7,854 nt of DNA from UBA8919 sp041658185 (lineage in GTDB: Bacteria; Elusimicrobiota; UBA8919): positions 1-7,854 of the forward strand of contig JBBAAR010000024.1 in NCBI GenBank assembly GCA_041658185.1, read 5' to 3'. The position numbers and the translations under genes were made by a program. Of this stretch, positions 1 to 5,676 are shown in pieces. Positions within the stretch are counted from its first letter, which is position 1, and each line of letters opens with the position of its first letter. Below the pieces are notes generated by a model. It saw only the letters and a list, made by a program, of their open reading frames with translations, was not told the DNA's origin and searched no databases.

Positions 1-1
1 G

Positions 2-412
2 ATAATCTTTTCAATTCTTTCAGCGGTGTTTGCTGCGCTTGTGGCAATACTAGGAAAAATTGGGATTGCGAGTGTTGATACGACGCTTGCAACGGCAGTT
101 CGTGCGGTGGTGATGGCTCTTTTTCTTATCTTTGTTTCACTTGCACTTGGAAAAGGAGGTCTTCTTTCCACCATAGGAAGTAAGCCGCTTCTCTTTATCA
201 TTCTCTCGGGTATTGCGGGGGCACTTTCATGGCTTTTTTACTTTTTTGCCTTAAAAATGGGACCTACATCCGCAGTTGCCGCACTTGATCGACTAAGTGT
301 TGTGTTTGTTCTTATTTTTGCCCTTATCTTTTTGGGTGAACAACTCACATTGAAATCGGGTATTGGCGCACTTTTAGTGACTATTGGTGCAATACTTATG
401 GTTTTAAAATAA
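2..412 (+). CDS. EamA-type (DMT superfamily) membrane transporter, 5'-partial
   Basis: This is the 3' part of an integral membrane protein gene. The reading frame is open to the left edge of the window, so the true start lies upstream. An internal GTG at 26 is possible, but the frame is already coding before it (IIFSILSA precedes VFAALVAILGKIG). The visible protein is almost entirely hydrophobic and holds about four membrane helices. It includes the typical EamA signature AALDRLSVVFVLIFALIFLGE near the C-terminus and ends with a last helix (GIGALLVTIGAILMVLK). Classic EamA transporters have two such domains and about 300 residues. This is a one-domain form of about 140 residues, which probably works as a dimer, as in the small multidrug resistance-like and CPR EamA proteins. 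The substrate cannot be told. The family assignment is secure; the transport role is inferred from the family. Confidence 0.85.
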   Translation: MIFSILSAVFAALVAILGKIGIASVDTTLATAVRAVVMALFLIFVSLALGKGGLLSTIGSKPLLFIILSGIAGALSWLFYFFALKMGPTSAVAALDRLSVVFVLIFALIFLGEQLTLKSGIGALLVTIGAILMVLK

Positions 413-419
413 GTTATTA

Positions 420-447
420 TTGCGAATTTTTTTTTGTATGATATATT
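420..447 (+). promoter_or_regulatory. Candidate promoter of the glutaredoxin gene
   Basis: TTGCGA at 420-425 (-35-like) and TATATT at 442-447 (-10-like) are separated by 16 bases, with a run of nine T in the spacer. Transcription would begin near 453, at the foot of the leader hairpin. An alternative -10 (TATGAT, 437-442) overlaps it. The call rests on similarity to the sigma-70 consensus only. Confidence 0.4.
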
Positions 448-453
448 CGGTAC

Positions 454-478
454 ATACCGTGATGAGGTCGGACGGTAT
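454..478 (+). promoter_or_regulatory. Leader hairpin before the glutaredoxin gene
   Basis: A perfect 7-bp inverted repeat, ATACCGT (454-460) and ACGGTAT (472-478), encloses an 11-base loop (GATGAGGTCGG). It sits 16 bases before the start codon and begins about where the proposed transcript would start. It has no U-tract typical of a terminator. It could stabilise the mRNA or tune translation; its role is unknown. Confidence 0.35.
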
Positions 479-494
479 TTAAAAATGATTAACT

Positions 495-731
495 ATGGCA
501 AAAGTGATTGTATATTCAACGCCGACATGCGTATTTTGTAAGATGGCGAAAGCATATTTTACTGAACATAATGTTCAATTTGAAGAGAAAAATGTGATGA
601 CTGATATTCCAGCACAAGAGGAAATGATAAAAAAGTCGGGTCAACTTGGAGTTCCTGTTATTGATATCGATGGAAAGATTATCATTGGTTTTGATAAATC
701 AAAAATCATCTCTCTTTTAAATATAAAATAA
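495..731 (+). CDS. Glutaredoxin-like thiol-disulfide oxidoreductase
   Basis: The 78-residue protein has the full small-glutaredoxin layout. It has an N-terminal beta strand (VIVYSTP), the redox motif C12-V-F-C15, and an acidic or polar region that in this family docks the partner. The conserved V53-P54 follows (cis-proline loop, GVPV). The C-terminal part is IDGKIIIGFDKSKI, where NrdH and glutaredoxin proteins carry the G-F/Y-D element. The length is normal for NrdH/UxxC-type glutaredoxins. It should reduce disulfides in cytosolic proteins using electrons from thioredoxin reductase or a low-molecular-weight thiol; the partner cannot be told from this window. The start at 495 gives a complete domain, but no Shine-Dalgarno site precedes it. 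The gene has its own candidate promoter and is separated from the transporter gene by 82 bases. Confidence 0.9.
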   Translation: MAKVIVYSTPTCVFCKMAKAYFTEHNVQFEEKNVMTDIPAQEEMIKKSGQLGVPVIDIDGKIIIGFDKSKIISLLNIK

Positions 732-739
732 CTTTGTAT

Positions 740-763
740 TCCCCGACAATTTTTGGTCGGGGA
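740..763 (+). terminator. Hairpin between the glutaredoxin gene and tRNA-Thr
   Basis: CCCCGAC (741-747) pairs with GTCGGGG (756-762) around an 8-base loop, and T740 with A763 adds one more pair. It lies 9 bases after the glutaredoxin stop and 18 bases before the tRNA. No U-tract follows, so it is not a textbook intrinsic terminator. It may protect the 3' end of the mRNA or mark a processing boundary before the tRNA. Confidence 0.4.
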
Positions 764-780
764 CTAGGAAGGGATACACC

Positions 781-856
781 GCCAATGTAGCTCAGTTGGT
801 AGAGCAACGCTTTCGTAAAGCGTGGGTCGTCGGTTCGAATCCGACCATTGGCTCCA
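781..856 (+). tRNA. tRNA-Thr (anticodon CGU), CCA encoded
   Basis: A complete cloverleaf can be drawn. The acceptor stem is GCCAATG (781-787) with CATTGGC (846-852). The D arm is GCTC/GAGC with the loop AGTTGGTA. The anticodon stem is ACGCT/AGCGT around the loop TTCGTAA, with anticodon CGT at 814-816. The variable loop is GGGTC. The T arm is GTCGG/CCGAC with the loop TTCGAAT. The discriminator base is T853 and CCA is encoded at 854-856. All stems are fully paired, so the gene looks functional. It reads ACG (threonine) codons. The accessory island begins directly downstream, but I see no second copy of the tRNA 3' end elsewhere in the window. Confidence 0.95.
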
Positions 857-1487
857 TAACAGGAACAAGGTCATTTTCAGAAATTTTTTCTTTGGCGATA
901 GCCAAAGAAAGCCATTGATTTTGGGCAATTCCGCTCGCTTCGCGAGTTTGTAGAGTGAGGTTCGAGCCGAAGATTTTTTGGAGGGAGATTTTTTTAATCG
1001 CAGGATTATTTATATAACCAAACGGAGCTTTGCCGGGGAAATCTCCTTGCCGCGCTTTTTGTCTTAATCCTCGTGCGGTGTTCGCGCTTAGTTGGCGGAT
1101 ATATTCGTTCGCCATGCCTAACTCGACGGACATCATCAAAACATTGTCGTTTGGATAATGGCTTCGGTCGTGCGTTTGTATATGCTGGATCACGCCTTGT
1201 TGGAGAAGCCATTGAATCTGCCCGCCGTCCACCGGATTGCGAGCGAGGCGGTCAATCTTCCAACAAATAATGCCCTGTGCTTCGCCCGTCTGTATGCGTC
1301 GGAGCATATCGTTGAAGATCGGGCGACCGGGCATTTTTGCCGAACGCTTTTCGATAAACTCGTCGGCAATATTTAAATTCTCACGCTTAGCGACATCACG
1401 CAATTCGGCGAGTTGGCTTTCAATGGAGAGGACTTGCTTGTCCTCGACATCGGTTGATTTGCGGGCATAGAGGAAGTAGTTAATCAT
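792..1487 (-). pseudogene. Serine recombinase (resolvase/integrase), C-terminally truncated relic
   Basis: Residues 1 to about 166 (positions 1487-990) are a good serine recombinase catalytic domain. The nucleophile motif is YARKSTD with Ser11, followed by SIESQ, then KIDRLARNP (residues 77-85), YPNDNVL and GMANEYIRQLS. The start of the large-recombinase linker, GKAPFGYIN, comes next. Relatives of this KSTD type normally continue for some 300 residues with a recombinase domain and a zinc ribbon. Here the frame runs into the flanking repeat at position 995 and then antisense through the tRNA-Thr gene, ending at 792 with a tail (EPMVGFEPTT) that is simply reversed tRNA sequence. So the DNA-binding half is lost and the last 65 residues are not real protein sequence. 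It is probably inactive, but it suggests the island was once mobile. It faces away from the XRE gene and shares the AT-rich region between them. Confidence 0.85.
882..995 (-). repeat. Left copy of the inverted repeat flanking the island
   Basis: Read on the minus strand, this 114-base block matches 6308-6431 on the plus strand. By hand alignment there are about five mismatches plus a 10-base gap in this copy (next to CTTCGGCTCG). The outer edge is a run of seven T (989-995). The block holds two internal hairpins: CTCGC/GCGAG with a 3-base loop, and a 10-bp stem TTTCTTTGGC (887-896) / GCCAAAGAAA (901-910) with loop GATA. It begins exactly where the serine recombinase stops being recognisable and ends 25 bases from the tRNA. 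It could be one of a dispersed family or a boundary of the island. Confidence 0.85.
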
Positions 1488-1489
1488 GG

Positions 1490-1539
1490 TTATATTATAT
1501 CATAACGGATTAGTGTATAATATAATAGTGGGCTATAAT
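1490..1539. promoter_or_regulatory. Divergent promoter region with candidate operator
   Basis: A perfect 10-bp inverted repeat, TTATATTATA (1490-1499) and TATAATATAA (1516-1525), spans the gap between the recombinase and the XRE gene. The left arm contains the minus-strand -10 (TATAAT, complement of 1494-1499), 6 bases from the recombinase ATG. The right arm contains TATAAT (1516-1521), overlapped by a second (1521-1526). A third TATAAT (1534-1539) lies 7 bases before the XRE ATG. No convincing -35 is visible. A dimer of the XRE protein bound to both arms would cover both promoters. AT-richness makes a chance palindrome possible. Confidence 0.5.
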
Positions 1540-1546
1540 GTAAGCA

Positions 1547-1753
1547 ATGAAGAACGAAGCCCAGAAGCTAGGACAAAATTTGAAGCGTATCAGAACGGAA
1601 AAAGGCCTATCGCAAGGGGATATAATGAAAACATTAGGTATGCCCAAAAGCTTTATTAGTAATATTGAGAACGGCAAAACAAACCCGACACTTTCAACAA
1701 TAACAAAATTGGCGAAAGCAATGGGAGTTTCCGTTGGAGATTTAATCAATTAA
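1547..1753 (+). CDS. XRE-family small transcription regulator, likely RM controller (C) protein
   Basis: The 68-residue protein is a single helix-turn-helix domain of the Cro/C1 type. A first helix (LGQNLKRIRTEKGLS) is followed by the HTH core QGDIMKTLGMPKSFISNIENGKTNP, with the typical S-x-I-E-N-G-K recognition part, and then the closing helices LSTITKLAKAMGVSVGDLIN. Size and position match the controller proteins that time expression of type II restriction-modification genes. It lies 4 bases before methyltransferase 1 and is the first gene of the line. By analogy with C proteins it would dimerise, bind the promoter region just upstream and control its own operon; the inverted repeat at 1490-1525 is the candidate site. 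The start is placed 7 bases after a TATAAT box and has no Shine-Dalgarno site, which suggests a leaderless mRNA. The fold is certain; the controller role is inferred from context. Confidence 0.85.
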   Translation: MKNEAQKLGQNLKRIRTEKGLSQGDIMKTLGMPKSFISNIENGKTNPTLSTITKLAKAMGVSVGDLIN

Positions 1754-1757
1754 AGTT

Positions 1758-3026
1758 ATGAGCCAAATAAAAACATTGCTCGCAAAAACCAAAATTGATC
1801 CATCTTGGTCTTTTTCCGATAAAACAAGGAAGGACACGTCGTATATTACGCACGGCTATCATCGCTACCCAGCAAAGTTTATTCCTCAAATAGTTTCTCG
1901 TTTAGCAGAAAAATATACACGGGAGGGCGATTTCATTGTTGATCCTTTTGGTGGTTGTGGAACAACACTCGTTGAATCAAAAGTAATGGGGCGACCATCA
2001 ATTGCGGTTGATATAAACCCTGTTGCTGTTTTAATTACAAAGGCAAAAATCACAGCAATTGATCCTGTGAAAATTGAAAAGGAGTTCGCGAGTTTTCAAA
2101 AGGGATTAGAAACCTACAACGAAAAAACAAAAGTAAAAGCCCCAGAACATGAGAGGATTGATTACTGGTTTAAACCGGAAGAAAAAAGAAAACTTGCTTT
2201 TATCTTTGCCGAAATTTCAAAAATAAAAGATCGAGATATTCAAGATTTCTTTTTCTGTGGATTTTCAAACATTCTTAAGAATTGCTCAATATGGTTACAA
2301 AAAAGTAATAAGCCAACGAGAGATTTTGAGAAGAAGCCATCAGAACCAATTAAAACGTTTTTGAAACAAATAAAAAGAATGTTGCGAGGCAACACACAAT
2401 TATTTGAAATACTTTCAGAAAAAGGTTATTTAAAAGTTCCAAGTAAAGTAATTTGCACGGACGCAAGGACAGTTCCAGCTAAAGACAACAGCGTTAGTTT
2501 GATCGTTACTTCGCCGCCATATGTTACTTCATACGAATATGCCGATTTACATCAGCTTACCGCTTTGTGGTTGGAATACACAAAAGATTTAAGTGATTTC
2601 CGAAAACGATTTATTGGTACCTCTTATCACAATAAAAAAGATTTGATTCTCAATAGTGCGCTCGCAGAAAATATTAGAAAAGAATTGTTAGAAAAGGACA
2701 AGAAAACCGCCGAGGAAGTTTCTACATATTTTAGCGAGATGAACCAAGTATTTATTGAAATGAAAAGAATGTTAAAAAAAGGTGGAAAAACTTGTATTGT
2801 TATCGGTAATACCAGCCTGAAAGGTGTTGAAATACTTAATGCCGAAGTATATGTTGAACAATTGCAAAACTTGGGATTAAAGATTGCCGATATTATCAAA
2901 AGAGAAATACCATCAAAAAATTTACCGTCTGTTAGAGATGAGAAGACAGGCAGGTTTGCCGGTATAAATGATAAAAATAAAATTTCTGCTTACCCAACAG
3001 AATATATTTTAGTAATGGAAAAATAA
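1758..3026 (+). CDS. DNA methyltransferase 1 (SPPY type, probably N4-cytosine) of a type II RM system
   Basis: The 422-residue amino-methyltransferase transfers a methyl group from S-adenosylmethionine to an exocyclic amino group in DNA. Motif X-like YPAKFIPQ is at residues 37-44. Motif I, DPFGGCGTT (62-70), forms the AdoMet-binding loop. Asp85 in AVDINP is the motif II acid. Motif IV, TSPPY (251-255), is the catalytic motif. Ser before PPY is typical of N4-cytosine enzymes, though some adenine enzymes also carry it. The long stretch of about 180 residues between motifs I and IV probably holds target recognition. The C-terminal part ends with strands around IVIGNTSLKG and the tail AYPTEYILVMEK. 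Length is normal for a standalone methyltransferase. It follows the XRE gene by 4 bases and precedes the endonuclease gene by 4 bases, so it should protect host DNA at the site cut by that enzyme. The recognition site cannot be deduced. Confidence 0.9.
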   Translation: MSQIKTLLAKTKIDPSWSFSDKTRKDTSYITHGYHRYPAKFIPQIVSRLAEKYTREGDFIVDPFGGCGTTLVESKVMGRPSIAVDINPVAVLITKAKITAIDPVKIEKEFASFQKGLETYNEKTKVKAPEHERIDYWFKPEEKRKLAFIFAEISKIKDRDIQDFFFCGFSNILKNCSIWLQKSNKPTRDFEKKPSEPIKTFLKQIKRMLRGNTQLFEILSEKGYLKVPSKVICTDARTVPAKDNSVSLIVTSPPYVTSYEYADLHQLTALWLEYTKDLSDFRKRFIGTSYHNKKDLILNSALAENIRKELLEKDKKTAEEVSTYFSEMNQVFIEMKRMLKKGGKTCIVIGNTSLKGVEILNAEVYVEQLQNLGLKIADIIKREIPSKNLPSVRDEKTGRFAGINDKNKISAYPTEYILVMEK

Positions 3027-3030
3027 TAAT

Positions 3031-3699
3031 ATGACAATACAAGACCTCATCAAAATATACGAAACGAAAAAGAAAAAACATGGTATGCAAGCATACAGGC
3101 ATATTTCTAATGTCTTAATGGAAGCAAAGGAGCAACATAAAAAAGATTTTACTGGCGATGACCACGAGCAATCTTGGCGAGCGTTCAAAGGAAAAAACCT
3201 AGAAAAATTGATTGAATATATCATTACAGACGAAGTAAACGCTCTAGGGTTGCAAGTTGTAAATGGAAATAGTCTTGAACGAACCAATGGAGCAAATCTC
3301 CCGAAAGAATTGAGTTTAGTAAAAAGAAACCTAATCGTTGATTATGGCGAATTTGGCTCACATTTACCTGATGTTGATTTGATAATTTTTGATCCAAAAA
3401 CGAGTAAGGTCGTTGCTGTTTTATCAAGCAAAGTTACTTTGCGTGAAAGAATTGCACAAACAGGATATTGGAAACTCAAACTTGCTTCTGATGAGGCGAC
3501 AAAACATATTAAGGTTTATTTCGTAACGCCGGACGAGGACGGAACGCTGACAGTCAAAAAACCTACAAAGAAAGGTAGGGCGATTGTTGAAGTTGATACA
3601 GACGGTAGTTATGTTTTAAGCGAAACAAATATTGAGGAAAGTGATAAAGTAAAAATGTTTGATAAGTTCATTGATGATCTAAAAAAACTTTTGAAATAA
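3031..3699 (+). CDS. Type II restriction endonuclease, PD-(D/E)XK fold, possibly BsaWI-like
   Basis: The 222-residue protein has a readable nuclease core. Helix residues around GKNLEKLIEYII (54-65) could carry the N-terminal acidic residue. P113-D114 (LPDVDLIIF) is followed by the strand VVAVLSSK with S133-x-K134 replaced in style as S-S-K, and then VTLRERIAQTGYWKLKL. This is the PD-x(n)-(D/E/S)-x-K arrangement of the restriction-endonuclease fold. The LRER-x-x-Q-T-x-YWK stretch reminds me of the BsaWI group of enzymes (W/CCGGW site), but this is from memory and no specificity should be taken from it. It should cut unmodified DNA at the site protected by the neighbouring methyltransferases. 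It is sandwiched between them, 4 bases after the first and 1 base before the second. No Shine-Dalgarno site precedes it, and translation is probably coupled through the close stop and start. Confidence 0.8.
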   Translation: MTIQDLIKIYETKKKKHGMQAYRHISNVLMEAKEQHKKDFTGDDHEQSWRAFKGKNLEKLIEYIITDEVNALGLQVVNGNSLERTNGANLPKELSLVKRNLIVDYGEFGSHLPDVDLIIFDPKTSKVVAVLSSKVTLRERIAQTGYWKLKLASDEATKHIKVYFVTPDEDGTLTVKKPTKKGRAIVEVDTDGSYVLSETNIEESDKVKMFDKFIDDLKKLLK

Positions 3700-3700
3700 T

Positions 3701-4381
3701 ATGGCTAAAGATTTAATTTTAGAATCTACTACATTATGGGATTATCCGACACAAAATTACGGAGATAAACCACATGGAAACAATAAATATAGTGGCGTAA
3801 CGCCAGCTTTTGTTCTCTGGAATTTATTACATAGATATACAAAAGAAGGCGACTTGGTCGTTGATCCGATGTGTGGAAGTGGGACAACGATTGATGTGGC
3901 TAAAGAATTAAAGCGGGAAGTCATCGGTTACGATCTCAATGTAACGAGACCAGAAATAATTAAAAATGATTCTCGCCAAATTCCGCTTCAAGATAATTCA
4001 GTTGATTTTGTTTTTATTGATTCACCCTACTCTGACAATATAAATTATTCTGACAACAAAGAATGTATTGGAAAAATTTCATGTGAGAAAACAGAATTTT
4101 ATGATGAATTAGAGAAAACAGCGAGTGAAATCTCAAGAATTTTGAAACCCGGCAAAGTGATGGGTTGGGTTATTGCAGATCAATGGATTAAAAAGAAATT
4201 TACGCCTGTCGGATTTTTACTTTGGCCAAGATTGGAAAAATATTTTGAGGCAATGGATATAATTTGTTTAACTCGCCATAATCAAACATCAAATACTGGA
4301 GTTTGGCACGATAGAGCTAGGAAATATAACTTCTACCTTAGAGGGTTTAAGTATTTGTTCATAATGAAAAAAATAATATGA
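3701..4381 (+). CDS. DNA methyltransferase 2 (DSPY type, compact)
   Basis: A second AdoMet-dependent amino-methyltransferase, only 226 residues long. After an N-terminal segment (TTLWDYPTQNYGDKPHG) come the motif X-like TPAFVLWNLLHRY and motif I DPMCGSGTT (55-63). Asp78 in GYDLN is the motif II acid. NDSRQIPLQDNSVDFVF precedes motif IV, DSPY (107-110). The C-terminus has GWVIADQW, then HNQTSNTGVWHDRARKYNFYLRGFKYLFIMKK, typical of N4/N6 methylases in the PF01555 neighbourhood. It is not a copy of methyltransferase 1: the two differ in length, motif IV and spacing. There is little room for a large target recognition domain. Two different methyltransferases with one endonuclease are usual where the site is asymmetric or the two strands need different methyl groups. 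The gene ends in TGA overlapping the next start (ATGA). Confidence 0.85.
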   Translation: MAKDLILESTTLWDYPTQNYGDKPHGNNKYSGVTPAFVLWNLLHRYTKEGDLVVDPMCGSGTTIDVAKELKREVIGYDLNVTRPEIIKNDSRQIPLQDNSVDFVFIDSPYSDNINYSDNKECIGKISCEKTEFYDELEKTASEISRILKPGKVMGWVIADQWIKKKFTPVGFLLWPRLEKYFEAMDIICLTRHNQTSNTGVWHDRARKYNFYLRGFKYLFIMKKII

Positions 4382-4617
4382 AAACTAAACATATGTTACC
4401 AAAAAAAGATTTAGAGGCAGTTCATAGGCAGGACATAAAAACTCTTCTCGAAAACTGGGGCTTACTTGGTGATTTTGAGGCAGGCAAAATAAAATGTCGG
4501 TTTTGCAACGATGTTATATCGGAACGCAACTTCGGAGCTATTTTCCCAGAAGACAAGCAGGTCTTTTTCTCATGTTCAAAATTAGATTGTTTGGTAAAAT
4601 TACCATCCAAAAAATAA
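4378..4617 (+). CDS. Small four-cysteine (zinc-ribbon-like) protein of unknown function
   Basis: I do not recognise this 79-residue protein. It has Cys40-x2-Cys43 and Cys66-x4-Cys71, arranged like the two knuckles of a small zinc ribbon, with short strands between them (FGAIFPEDKQVFFSCSK). The N-terminal third (DLEAVHRQDIKTLLENWGLL) is a predicted amphipathic helix. It is a real gene: its start overlaps the stop of methyltransferase 2 by 4 bases (ATGA), and its stop lies 1 base before the next gene, so it is translated as part of the same line. It could be a DNA-binding accessory of the restriction system, a partner of the following membrane protein, or a regulator. Metal binding is inferred from the cysteine pattern only; the second pair (x4) is wider than the usual x2. 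Confidence 0.65.
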   Translation: MKTKHMLPKKDLEAVHRQDIKTLLENWGLLGDFEAGKIKCRFCNDVISERNFGAIFPEDKQVFFSCSKLDCLVKLPSKK

Positions 4618-4618
4618 C

Positions 4619-5656
4619 ATGACATTACTTTTTTCCATTACAACCTTTGGTCTCACGACGGGATTTTTTATTTGGCTCATCATTTATTTATTTGTTCTTC
4701 ATCAAGAGAAAGGAGAAAAAGTTGTCGGGTGGTTAGCTGGTTTTATTGCTTGGACGAATAAGAAAGCGGAGCGAACAGCTACGGCAAGTAATATACAGGG
4801 CAAGATTGATAGTTTTATCGTTTCCGTTAACACCGAGGTGGAAGGATTGTTGCCTTTCGGTTTGAAAGTAAGGTGGATTTCTCCCGATTTGAGCAAGGAG
4901 GCGTTTATTGAGAATGATCGGGTCGTGGTAATGCTCAACTATCATAATAATCAGGATGAGAATTTAGCAAAAGCAACAATACTCTATATGAACAAAGCGG
5001 TTATTCCTGAAGCTCGTCCCCACATCCATCAAAAACTTGGACAGGCAATTGATTTGATGATGACCAAAAAGGCCCTCTTTAGTTTCATTGAAGCCAGAAG
5101 TTCAATGGGCCATTTCGTTAATACTGTTCTGAAACCGCAAACGGATAGAGATGCCGAATTAAAAGAAACTTGCGGAATTATAGACACGATTAATGAACGA
5201 GGACTTTTTACGCGAGTATTATTGAAAGAATTGATGGAGTTAGGTATTCGGCGTGCGGGTATAACAGAAACAGGAGATACCGTCTTTGAGACCAATGAAT
5301 TCGTAAAGTTGCTTAAGAAGATCGCAGAAAGGGAGCGCGGTGTAGATGTTGATCCAACTTTCATTAAGAATAATATCAAAGTTGCTCTTATTATGGTGGC
5401 TCGACCAGAAAATGTAGACAACTCCGACGTGTATTTACGCGCAATTAGAAAAAGGATGAAAAAATCAGTACAAACGTTTTATCTTCTTGCGAGGGGTGCC
5501 AGAAATATTGAGTTTGCCAAAAAAGTAACTATGAGCGTCGCGGAAGAGTTAAAGGAACTCGCAAGAGGACATGAAGAAGAATTTCCAACTAAACTTCAAG
5601 ATGGTACAGTAATGATTAGCTACTGTGCGATTTTTCACAATCGCAAGACAATATAA
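4619..5656 (+). CDS. Membrane-anchored protein of unknown function, RM-linked
   Basis: I do not recognise this family. The 345-residue protein begins with one strong membrane helix (about residues 5-28, ITTFGLTTGFFIWLIIYLFV), then a charged stretch and a second weakly hydrophobic segment (VVGWLAGFIAWT). The remaining 300 residues are soluble, mixed alpha/beta and rich in charged helices. Strands such as RVVVMLNYHN and KVALIMVARPEN alternate with helices such as ELKETCGIIDTINERG and MKKSVQTFYLLARGA. With no charges before the helix and basic residues after it, the soluble part probably faces the cytoplasm. I see no nuclease, NTPase or protease motif. It starts 1 base after the four-cysteine gene, so it belongs to the same transcript as the restriction genes. 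Codon use looks less AT-rich than in its neighbours, which suggests a separate origin. A membrane-sited defence effector or sensor is possible but unproven. Confidence 0.75.
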   Translation: MTLLFSITTFGLTTGFFIWLIIYLFVLHQEKGEKVVGWLAGFIAWTNKKAERTATASNIQGKIDSFIVSVNTEVEGLLPFGLKVRWISPDLSKEAFIENDRVVVMLNYHNNQDENLAKATILYMNKAVIPEARPHIHQKLGQAIDLMMTKKALFSFIEARSSMGHFVNTVLKPQTDRDAELKETCGIIDTINERGLFTRVLLKELMELGIRRAGITETGDTVFETNEFVKLLKKIAERERGVDVDPTFIKNNIKVALIMVARPENVDNSDVYLRAIRKRMKKSVQTFYLLARGARNIEFAKKVTMSVAEELKELARGHEEEFPTKLQDGTVMISYCAIFHNRKTI

Positions 5657-5676
5657 CGCCCTCCACATTTCCATTT

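Noticed and set aside
454..482. Hammerhead-like ribozyme core in the glutaredoxin leader (GATGAGG)
   Set aside because: The exact CUGAUGA and GAAA core elements and the three-stem layout are not present; only one hairpin can be supported.
829..856. Attachment site made from the tRNA-Thr 3' end
   Set aside because: Tyrosine integrases often use tRNA ends, but I find no second copy of this sequence in the window and the only recombinase seen is of the serine type.
792..881. C-terminal tail of the recombinase frame as genuine protein
   Set aside because: It is antisense to the tRNA-Thr gene and its short 3' flank; the EPMVGFEPTT tail is a well-known artefact of translating reversed tRNA sequence.
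1073..1470. Three plus-strand frames of 65-77 codons across the recombinase
   Set aside because: They are opposite-strand shadows of a conserved serine recombinase domain, with no start signals and no recognisable content.
5029..5421. Minus-strand frame of 130 codons opposite the membrane protein gene
   Set aside because: It is antisense to a gene tightly coupled to its upstream neighbour, and its composition is that of a complement shadow (serine- and leucine-rich, no domain).
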